In this document: positions 52,436 through 57,985 of the stretch, in pieces
How the letters are laid out: every line of letters begins with the position of its first letter
Numbering within the stretch: position 1 is the first letter of the stretch
Origin: an uncultured Bacteroidia bacterium
GTDB lineage: Bacteria > Bacteroidota > Bacteroidia > Bacteroidales > UBA932
DNA: 57,985 nucleotides
NCBI GenBank assembly: GCA_902801885.1
Contig: CADCJX010000015.1
Span: forward strand, 19,161-77,145
Reading direction: 5' to 3'
Made by a program: the position numbers and the translations under genes
Notes under the pieces: generated by a model
Database searches by the model: none
Told to the model about the DNA's origin: nothing
The model's input: the letters and a program-made list of their open reading frames with translations, nothing else

Positions 52436-52666
52436 TTATTCAGTTTTAAGACGGTAAACAGTAATGCAGCCATCTGGGCACACTGTCGCGCAGGAAGCGC
52501 AACCGGTGCAGGTGTCTGCAAGAACCTCATGGGCGAAGTTGTAGCCCTTACGGTTCACTTCCTTGGTGGTCAGAGCAAGGACGTCAAGCGGACAGGCGAC
52601 AACACAGAGATTGCACCCCTTGCATCTCTCGGTGTCGACGACGGTCGCTCCTTTCATTTTAGCCAT
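52436..52666 (-). CDS. 2x[4Fe-4S] ferredoxin subunit of the 2-oxoacid oxidoreductase
   Basis: 76 aa. Two complete CxxCxxCxxxCP motifs: CKGCNLCVVACP and CTGCASCATVCP. It carries electrons from the TPP subunit to soluble ferredoxin. Position directly before the alpha gene makes the subunit assignment firm. Confidence 0.95.
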   Translation of the reverse strand: MAKMKGATVVDTERCKGCNLCVVACPLDVLALTTKEVNRKGYNFAHEVLADTCTGCASCATVCPDGCITVYRLKTE

Positions 52667-52681
52667 AATTCCTTATATAAA

Positions 52682-52957
52682 TTATTGATTGTACATATCC
52701 TTGTTGTAGAAGTCCAGGATGTCGTTGGCAATGCTGTAGGCATTCCGGGCCGGGCTTTCCGGATTGATCTCCATGGCCTCAAGATAATTGTTGATGGCCC
52801 CCTGCCAGTCCCCAAGCTTCCTATGGGCATTGCCCAGGAGATAGTAAGCCCTGTCAGAAGGAACGACAGCTGCGGAAATATATTCATCAAGCAGCCTGAT
52901 CGCCTCTTCGATCCTTCCATCCTGGAGGATGACTTCTATCTCATCTAAACTTGGCAT
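52682..52957 (-). CDS. Small tetratricopeptide repeat protein
   Basis: 91 aa, no signal peptide. Two TPR units are visible: DEIEVILQDGRIEEAIRLLDEYI and AYYLLGNAHRKLGDWQGAINNYLEAMEINPES. It sits inside the operon between ilvE (3-base gap) and the ferredoxin (15-base gap). A role in assembly of the oxidoreductase is possible from position only. Confidence 0.9.
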   Translation of the reverse strand: MPSLDEIEVILQDGRIEEAIRLLDEYISAAVVPSDRAYYLLGNAHRKLGDWQGAINNYLEAMEINPESPARNAYSIANDILDFYNKDMYNQ

Positions 52958-52960
52958 GGA

Positions 52961-54007
52961 CTATTCGTCAATGAACAGGCACCAGCCGCGGGGATCCTCT
53001 TCCAATCCCTTCTGGATGCCAATTATCTTCCAATAAAGCTTTTCGCTGATTGGACCGCACTTGTCCGGAGAACCGATGTTGTAGCGGCGGGTGACCTCCT
53101 CCCCTTCAAGAGTCGGTTTGTCGTCAATAGCGCAGATCGGAGTGATGACAACAGCAGTGCCGCAGGAATTCACTTCGTCAAACTCTGCGAGTTCCTCTAC
53201 GTGGATAGGGCGCATCTCAACCTTTAGTCCCATGTCTTCGGCAACGGTACGCAGGCTTGCGTTGGTAATCGAAGGAAGGACACTGTGGGACAGCGGTGTG
53301 ACATAGGTGTCACCCTTGATGGCGAAGAAGTTGGAGGAACCGAACTCTTCGATGGTAGTTTTGGTCGCCGAATCCAGGAACAGGAGTTCGCGATAGCCCT
53401 GCCCATGAGCAATGTTGTAGGCATGGAGGGACTGGGCATAGTTAGCTCCGAGCTTGTAGCAGCCTGAGCCGAATGTGGAAGCACGGTCGTAATTCCTTGA
53501 AAGGACGGCCGTTCCGGGTGTCAGGCTCTTGTCACCTGAATATGTTCCAACGGGTGAGCACATGACGGCAAACATCACGTCCTTGGCAGAATGGATTCCG
53601 AGCTGGGGATTGATTCCGAACAAGGTGGGCCTGAGGTAAAGGGATGCCCCGGAAGCCTCATAGGGAGGGAGGTATTCCAGATTCGCCTTGACGCATCGCA
53701 CGCACATGTCGATGAACATCTCGACTGAAGGTGCGGGCATGTCAAGATAAGCGGCGCTGTCCGCCATCCTCTTGGCATTCATGTCCGGGCGGAAGAGCCT
53801 GATCTTCCCGTCCACTCCCCTGAAAGCCTTCAAGCCTTCGAAACATGCGGGGGCATAATGGAAGACTCCGGCGAACGAACTCAGGGGAATATTGAAATCC
53901 TCTGTTTCAACCGGTTCTTCCCACTTGCCGTCAATGCAACGGCTGTATATAAGTGTCTTGGTCTGAGTATAGCTGAAAGACAGCTTGCTCCAATCTAAAT
54001 TAACCAT
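52961..54007 (-). CDS. ilvE: Branched-chain amino acid aminotransferase
   Basis: 348 aa from the ATG at 54007 (MVNLDWSKLSFSYTQTKTL); the frame upstream would start at TTG and overlap buk. Fold-type IV PLP enzyme: YAPACFEGLKAFRG, RPDMNAKRMADSA, YLRPTLFG, PLP lysine in GCYKLGANYAQSLHA, EEFGSSNFFAI and SITNASLRTVAEDMG. It links Val/Leu/Ile to their 2-oxoacids. In this operon it probably works in the catabolic direction, feeding the Vor complex. Confidence 0.95.
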   Translation of the reverse strand: MVNLDWSKLSFSYTQTKTLIYSRCIDGKWEEPVETEDFNIPLSSFAGVFHYAPACFEGLKAFRGVDGKIRLFRPDMNAKRMADSAAYLDMPAPSVEMFIDMCVRCVKANLEYLPPYEASGASLYLRPTLFGINPQLGIHSAKDVMFAVMCSPVGTYSGDKSLTPGTAVLSRNYDRASTFGSGCYKLGANYAQSLHAYNIAHGQGYRELLFLDSATKTTIEEFGSSNFFAIKGDTYVTPLSHSVLPSITNASLRTVAEDMGLKVEMRPIHVEELAEFDEVNSCGTAVVITPICAIDDKPTLEGEEVTRRYNIGSPDKCGPISEKLYWKIIGIQKGLEEDPRGWCLFIDE

Positions 54008-54026
54008 ATCTGTAGTTTTAGAGAGT

Positions 54027-55178
54027 TCAATCTTCAATCAGATGATCCTTGTTGTAGGTGTGGATCTTCGTCTTTCCGGAAAGGATGATGTAACCGTTCT
54101 CGGCAAGGCTGTTTATTTCGTCTTCACCGGGGAAGACTTCCACAGGTGCAATGAATCCGATCTTTGCCTTTATTGCTTCCATCAGTTTCTTGCTATGGGC
54201 TATCCCGCCAGTCAGGAGGATGGCATCAACCTTACCATCCGCAGTAGCTGACATGGCAGCGATGTATTTGCAGATGTTCAGGACATAAGCCTTGAGGAAA
54301 GTTATCGCCAATTCGTTGCCTGCGTCAGCCATGTTCTCGACATCGATCATGCTGTTGGTTCCGAAATAGGCTACGGCTCCTCCCCTTCCGACAAGTTTCT
54401 TCTTGATTTCTTCCTTGGTGTACTTACCGCTGAAACACATGTCGATAAGTTCGAAAGGAGGGCAGCAGCCAGCCCGCTCAGGGGTGATGGGGCCGTCTCC
54501 TCCGAGACCATGGTTCACGTCGAGCACCCTGCCGTTGCGATGGAGCGAGATGGTAGCACCACCACCCATGTGGGCGACTACGACGGTGACGTCGTTGGTC
54601 GCATGGCCGTGCTCGCGCAGGTATCTTCTTACTATTGCCCTGGAATTCAAGGCATGGAAAAGGGTCTTGCGGGTGAATTCCGGGATACCTCCCATCCTGC
54701 ATTCAGGAAGCATCTCGTCTGCCATAGGCGGATCGGCGACATAGGCCGTAGTCTTCCCGAAGCGGGGTTCAAGCCCTTTGGAGTCGCGTATCTCGTTGAT
54801 CTCCTTTGCAATGTCATCAGCGAGGATAGCGCTGAGGTTGCAGGCATGGTTGCCGTCGCGGCAGCTCAGAAGGACGTCCCTCATGTCCTGGTTGACATTG
54901 TAGACACCTGTGATCACCGGTACGAAGAGTCCGCCCCTTGCCATGACGATGTCAACGTCCTCCAGGGGAATCCCCCTCGATCTCATGAAATCCTTGATGG
55001 CCTGAAGGCGCATGTCGCTCTGGTCCATGACGGACTTGTATTTGGCGACGTCTTCTGCGGTGTGTTCAAGCTTCTCATCGAAAACCCTGACACCATCGGA
55101 ATAGTACCCTAGCTTGGTAGTGGTGGAACCAGTGTTGATGATCAGGATATTGCCCTTCTGGGTGTCTGTTTCTTGCAT
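54027..55178 (-). CDS. buk: Butyrate kinase (branched-chain acyl phosphate kinase)
   Basis: 383 aa from the ATG at 55178; the open frame above it begins at TTG inside an AT-rich palindrome. ASKHA kinase motifs: ILIINTGSTTTKLGYY (phosphate 1), VVVAHMGGGATISLHRNGRVLDVNHG (phosphate 2), LLTGGIAHSKKLMEAI (adenosine). It makes ATP from butyryl- or isobutyryl/isovaleryl-phosphate. First gene of the operon buk-ilvE-TPR-vor; the partner phosphotransbutyrylase is not in the window. GGAGGG lies 9 bases before the ATG, one of the few SD-like sequences here. Confidence 0.94.
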   Translation of the reverse strand: MQETDTQKGNILIINTGSTTTKLGYYSDGVRVFDEKLEHTAEDVAKYKSVMDQSDMRLQAIKDFMRSRGIPLEDVDIVMARGGLFVPVITGVYNVNQDMRDVLLSCRDGNHACNLSAILADDIAKEINEIRDSKGLEPRFGKTTAYVADPPMADEMLPECRMGGIPEFTRKTLFHALNSRAIVRRYLREHGHATNDVTVVVAHMGGGATISLHRNGRVLDVNHGLGGDGPITPERAGCCPPFELIDMCFSGKYTKEEIKKKLVGRGGAVAYFGTNSMIDVENMADAGNELAITFLKAYVLNICKYIAAMSATADGKVDAILLTGGIAHSKKLMEAIKAKIGFIAPVEVFPGEDEINSLAENGYIILSGKTKIHTYNKDHLIED

Positions 55179-55193
55179 TCTGTCTATCCCTCC

Positions 55194-55227
55194 AATATAT
55201 TTATTGTATAACGCCAATAAATATATT
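55194..55227. promoter_or_regulatory. AT-rich palindrome upstream of buk (operator candidate)
   Basis: A perfect 13-base inverted repeat, AATATATTTATTG (55194-55206) and CAATAAATATATT (55215-55227), with an 8-base spacer, lies 16-49 bases before the buk ATG. Too A/T-rich for a terminator and without a T tract in the right place. A regulator-binding site is the simplest reading. The remaining intergenic sequence to 55301 shows nothing more. Confidence 0.45.
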
Positions 55228-55301
55228 ACATTTTTTTAACAATTTCAACTGTCTAGTCAAAATATATAACATTTTAATAATCCAAAGGATCAAATTGACA
55301 C

Positions 55302-55997
55302 TTAAGAGCGTTCCGCACCAAGTACAGTGAGGACCGACCCTTCGACTTTGAAGCGGATTTCACATCCTTCGAAAGCCATCGTGTAGACTTTGGCTGGATC
55401 ATCATGGTAAGCAGGTCGGGGATCGAGGGACAGGACCTGGCGGAGGGCATCCAGGTCAAGGCCAGAAGCCTGAAGGCTCTCTGGCATGACCACATCCAGA
55501 ACCGTCCAGCCGGTCGAATCCGTGAATCCGGAGCGGACACCCGGATGGGAGTCGGCATATTCAATATAAGGTTTGATGTCGTAGATAGGTGTTCCGTCCA
55601 TCAGATCGGCCCCGGAGACTTCAATCACAGGTCCTGATGGCTTCCCGTCCGCTCCCTTTGCTTCCAGGTCGATGGAAAGGATCCTGACCGAGGAAAGACC
55701 GAGGCGGTTCGGCCGGAACGGGGACCGACTGGCAAAGACTCCTACCCTTTCGTTGCCCCCTAGCCTGGGAGGACGTACTGTCGCCTTGAACACCTTTTCA
55801 TCCACCTGGGCTTCAGAGAATTCCCAGATCAGCCAAAGGTAGTCAAAGCCTTCAAGGCCGCGTACGGCTTCAGCCGAGCGGAATTCAGGTTCGAAAACTA
55901 TCCTTCCACGAAGGCCGGAAGCAAGTCCTGCCTGCCGGGGAATACCGAACTTCGTGGGAAAAGGAGACCTGAAACGGGCTATGGGCTTTATTTCCAT
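55302..55997 (-). CDS. trmO: tRNA (t6A37)-N6-methyltransferase TrmO
   Basis: 231 aa from the ATG at 55997 (MEIKPIARFRSPFPTKFGIPRQAGL); the ATG at 56012 is an alternative. TrmO/TsaA beta-barrel motifs: IPRQAGLASGLRG, LEGFDYLWLIWEFSE, ERVGVFASRSPFRPNRLGLSSV, GADLMDGTPIYDIKPYIEYAD. It methylates N6 of t6A at tRNA position 37, the same base that MtaB (31628) thiomethylates. Its start lies within the end of the nitroreductase gene. Confidence 0.94.
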   Translation of the reverse strand: MEIKPIARFRSPFPTKFGIPRQAGLASGLRGRIVFEPEFRSAEAVRGLEGFDYLWLIWEFSEAQVDEKVFKATVRPPRLGGNERVGVFASRSPFRPNRLGLSSVRILSIDLEAKGADGKPSGPVIEVSGADLMDGTPIYDIKPYIEYADSHPGVRSGFTDSTGWTVLDVVMPESLQASGLDLDALRQVLSLDPRPAYHDDPAKVYTMAFEGCEIRFKVEGSVLTVLGAERS

Positions 55998-56512
55998 TCC
56001 ACCTGCTCCCATTTGAGCGCGTTCTCGTCATGAGGCTTCCTTTCATCTATAGGATGGCCTATGCCCACCAGGCAGAGGACTGAATATTCATCCTTTATCC
56101 CAAGGATAAGTTTGACCTTTTCCTCAGCTGTCACTCCCTCATCACAGCTCTCGCGCCCGCGAACCTGGCACCAGCAGGATCCCAGGCCGATGTCCTCGGC
56201 CATGTACTGCATTGTGACTGCAGCAATCGCCCCGTCCTCGATCCACATTTCCTGCGCGGCCGGCTCGCCTAGCACGGCAACGACAGCGGCGGCTCCGGAG
56301 ATGAAGGCGGAGCCGTTCGGCCTGATTCCTCCGAGTCCGGAGATCCTTTCGGGGTCGCGGCTCACTATGAAGCGCCATTTCCGAAGGCCCTTGGACGTAG
56401 GGCACATGAGCGCCCCTGAAAGGATGGTCTTCAGCTGCTCGTCCGAAACAGGTTCCGGAGAGAATTTCCTATGGCTGCGGCGCTGCCTGCAAAGTTCCTT
56501 GAATGAGTCCAT
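55988..56512 (-). CDS. Nitroreductase family FMN protein
   Basis: 174 aa. Start CRQRRSHRKFSPEPVSDEQLKTILSGALMCPTSKG with the Arg-Arg-Ser FMN motif, then GLGSCWCQVRGRES and YSVLCLVGIGHPIDERKPHDEN. An FMN oxidoreductase with unknown substrate, short form. Coupled to trmO by a short overlap; a TATATTTG box lies 28 bases upstream of the ATG. Confidence 0.93.
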   Translation of the reverse strand: MDSFKELCRQRRSHRKFSPEPVSDEQLKTILSGALMCPTSKGLRKWRFIVSRDPERISGLGGIRPNGSAFISGAAAVVAVLGEPAAQEMWIEDGAIAAVTMQYMAEDIGLGSCWCQVRGRESCDEGVTAEEKVKLILGIKDEYSVLCLVGIGHPIDERKPHDENALKWEQVEWK

Positions 56513-56540
56513 ATTACTGAATCTTTATTGCCTCATAATA

Positions 56541-56548
56541 CAAATATA
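56541..56548 (-). promoter_or_regulatory. Probable -7 box of nitroreductase-trmO (TATATTTG)
   Basis: TATATTTG on the minus strand, 28 bases before the ATG at 56512, in the gap behind the lrp gene. Confidence 0.6.
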
Positions 56549-56570
56549 GCAATTCGCAGCGAGAATCAGC

Positions 56571-57044
56571 CTACCTCGACGGACGTACAGGAATACCGAA
56601 ATTATTCTTAACCTCTCCCATCACGAAGAAGCTGTTCAGGCCGCCGATGCAATCCAGGTCGCCCATTATCCTCAGGACGAAACGCTGGTATTCCTTCATG
56701 CTTGACACATAGACCTTCATCATGAAATCATAATCACCGGAGATGTTATAGCATTCCCCTACTTCCTCAATGTCCTGGACGGAATCCATGAAGCGCCTGG
56801 CATTCTCGAAAGTATGCTGCTTGAGCTTGATGAAACAAAAGGCGATAAAGGAGCAGTCCAGCCTGTCAGCATCCAACACGGCTGCAAGCTTTTTTATGTA
56901 CCCTTGCTCGCGAAGCCTTTTCACCCGTTCGAATACCGGTGTCGGGGAGAGATGCACCTTGACAGCCAGTTCCTTGTTCGTGACATCAGCATCATCCTGC
57001 AAAGCCCTAAGTATCTCGGCATCCTTTTCATCCAAACCATTCAT
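56571..57044 (-). CDS. Lrp/AsnC family transcriptional regulator
   Basis: 157 aa. N-terminal winged HTH (LRALQDDADVTNKELAVKVHLSPTPVFERVKRLREQGYI) and C-terminal RAM/AsnC_trans_reg ligand domain (HTFENARRFMDSVQDIEEVGECYNISGDYDFMMKVYV). It is divergent from the metY remnant with overlapping promoters, so the natural guess is that it controlled methionine or amino-acid genes there. Effector unknown. Confidence 0.94.
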   Translation of the reverse strand: MNGLDEKDAEILRALQDDADVTNKELAVKVHLSPTPVFERVKRLREQGYIKKLAAVLDADRLDCSFIAFCFIKLKQHTFENARRFMDSVQDIEEVGECYNISGDYDFMMKVYVSSMKEYQRFVLRIMGDLDCIGGLNSFFVMGEVKNNFGIPVRPSR

Positions 57045-57110
57045 AAGAGAAAAATACTTTAATTGTCGTCAAATCCCTAAACTTTAGTACGATTTTACCT
57101 GCAAATAGTC

Positions 57111-57141
57111 CAAATTTAGTTATTCTATCTATTTTTGCAAA
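57111..57141 (-). promoter_or_regulatory. Promoter of the lrp gene (-33 TTTG, -7 TAAATTTG)
   Basis: On the minus strand TTTG (57138-57141) is separated by 19 bases from TAAATTTG (57111-57118), a complete Bacteroidota promoter. The leader to the ATG at 57044 would be about 60 bases. Confidence 0.7.
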
Positions 57142-57177
57142 AATTATTGGAAAAATAACTCAGAGGGAATAACTTTG
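57130..57177 (+). promoter_or_regulatory. Tandem promoter boxes of the metY remnant
   Basis: Two -7 boxes on the plus strand: TATTTTTG (57130-57137) and TAACTTTG (57170-57177). The second has a TTG at 57147-57149 with a 20-base spacer. They overlap the divergent lrp promoter. The leader from the second box is about 35 bases and holds no SAM-riboswitch-like structure that I can see. Confidence 0.65.
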
Positions 57178-57216
57178 CAACAGAAAAGAAAGCGAACTTA
57201 ACATCACCCCAAAACC

Positions 57217-57312
57217 ATGAGCAGTTCCAAACTCCACATCGAAACCCTGGCGATCCATGCAGGCCAGGAGACTCCGGATCCGGTAAGCGACGCACGTCTT
57301 CTATGGTGCTGA
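57217..57312 (+). pseudogene. metY: 5' remnant of metY (O-acetylhomoserine sulfhydrylase)
   Basis: The ATG at 57217 opens 31 codons, MSSSKLHIETLAIHAGQE then TPDPVSDAR, which match the start of O-acetylhomoserine aminocarboxypropyltransferase (usual continuation AVPIYQTTSYVF). After DAR, at about 57295, the sequence switches to methionine synthase in another frame and this frame stops at a TGA at 57310. About 400 residues of metY are missing. It keeps a good promoter, so a 31-residue peptide could still be made. Either a real deletion or a mis-join in the assembly. Confidence 0.75.
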
Positions 57313-57985
57313 TGCATCGTCTTCCGCCGTCCTCGCCAGAGAACTTATGAATGACCGGACGGCCACTGAAAAAAAGCTTCATGGCCAGCAGGAGAAACTC
57401 CGCAGTCTGCGCGAAGAATCAAAAAAGAAGTCCTCGGGCGAAAAGGTTGTCTCCCCGTTCCCGGCTGATAGTTTCATAAAGGGCGATGTCTTCATGAATA
57501 TCCCTGCCCACGAACTTGGCATCAGCGATGTCGAGCCCTACTTCGACTGGAATCTCTTCTACGCCATCTGGGGACTGAAAGCCGGAAAGGGAATGATGGA
57601 ACGCAGGAAGCTGAGGGCAGACGCTGCCAGGGAACTTGACCTCCTAAAAGCAGAAGGCGGAGTCAAGATAACGATAGCTGCACGCTTCGACCAGGCCTGC
57701 TCCAAGGATGACACAATAGTCACGGGATCATATTCATTGCCGATGATGCGCCAGAAAGGAGGGCGCTCGCTCTGCGATTTCGTCCCGCCCGGGGAATATG
57801 GTTTCACAGCCCAGATGGGCATGTTCGCAGTAAGCGTCCACCAGACTGCCGCAGGCAATGGGGCCGAAGGGTTGGACCCGGACGAGATGCTTTCCCGCTC
57901 CGTAAGGTTGACCCTGGCCAAAGCCGGCGGCCGGCTATTCGAGCTGCCCCGACCATACCCTCAAGCGCGACATCCTTTCCCTCCT
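57296..57985 (+). pseudogene. metH: 3' remnant of metH (cobalamin-dependent methionine synthase)
   Basis: From 57296 a second frame encodes the end of the B12-binding domain (VFYGADASSSAVLARELM) and the reactivation domain (FMNIPAHELGISDVEPYFDW, then GSYSLPMMRQKGGRSLCDFV and FAVSVHQ) up to RSVRLTLA at about 57917. There a further shift occurs: the family continues only in the third frame from 57921, as KPAAGYSSCPDHTLKRDI. Some 20-30 residues normally found between the two are absent. The substrate-binding domains are missing. It runs off the window end. Confidence 0.75.

Noticed and set aside
31628-56000. mtaB and trmO as one t6A-modification system
   Set aside because: They act on the same base, but they are 24 kb apart in different operons, so their presence in one window is not evidence of linkage.
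57178-57216. SAM riboswitch before metY
   Set aside because: The leader is only about 40 bases and I cannot fold a conserved SAM-binding core in it.

Overview
The window looks like chromosomal core from an uncultured gut- or rumen-type Bacteroidales (Bacteroidota). Reasons: a short primary sigma factor (286 aa), start codons with almost no Shine-Dalgarno sequence, repeated TAnnTTTG boxes (the Bacteroidota -7 promoter element) in front of genes, and family content typical of the order (GIN-domain DUF2807 protein, M64 peptidase, golvesin-domain 'xanthan lyase', CBM9-like protein, TonB-plug receptor, Vor/IlvE/Buk operon). Family or genus cannot be fixed from sequence alone. No rRNA, tRNA, CRISPR array, transposase or phage gene was seen; about 50 genes are packed with gaps nearly always under 200 bases.

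Layout. 1-7.7 kb: tail of an unknown gene, DUF2807 protein, small acidic conserved protein, then rpoD-argS-YgiQ (minus) and an HtrA protease ended by a clear terminator. 7.7-14.5 kb: dnaN, a DEDDh exonuclease, a solute-binding lipoprotein carrying a foreign-looking insert, PatB/MalY lyase, M64 peptidase, glutathione peroxidase. 14.5-19.8 kb (minus): TPR protein, WalJ-like hydrolase, GH3 beta-glucosidase. 19.8-28.1 kb (plus): a tight six-gene operon (M28-like protein, MsbA-like ABC exporter, CBM9-like protein, VanZ, golvesin/xanthan-lyase protein, cysteine desulfidase). 28-34 kb: alkaline phosphatase, CarboxypepD-type protein, RsmI-like methyltransferase, folB, mtaB, metallohydrolase. 34-44 kb: phosphoesterase, recQ, pckA, YqeY, a lysoplasmalogenase-aldehyde dehydrogenase fusion, a LytS/LytTR two-component pair, purN. 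44-50 kb: MscS channel, M23 lipoprotein, TonB-plug receptor. 50-55.2 kb (minus): buk-ilvE-TPR-ferredoxin-vor alpha-beta-gamma, which together describe oxidation of branched-chain amino acids to branched fatty acids with ATP gain. 55.3-58 kb: trmO, nitroreductase, Lrp regulator, and divergently the damaged remains of metY joined to metH.

Most notable. (1) A family of GC-rich palindromic elements sits in frame inside three unrelated protein genes (the solute-binding protein twice, mtaB, recQ). Two copies 25 kb apart share a 92-base core with 4 mismatches, but each copy is bracketed by its own, locus-specific inverted repeat; in recQ the arm is an inverted copy of a local 21-base tandem repeat. 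They are translated in either orientation, like Rickettsia palindromic elements, but with conserved core and variable stem. (2) An apparently undescribed fusion of a YhhN/TMEM86 lysoplasmalogenase with a class-3 fatty aldehyde dehydrogenase, enzyme and product-removing enzyme in one chain. (3) Three genes with TAnnTTTG exactly five bases before the ATG, implying leaderless mRNAs. (4) An M28 peptidase homologue that has lost catalytic residues. (5) A metY-metH remnant with two deletions. (6) A strong excess of ATATTC/GAATAT throughout.
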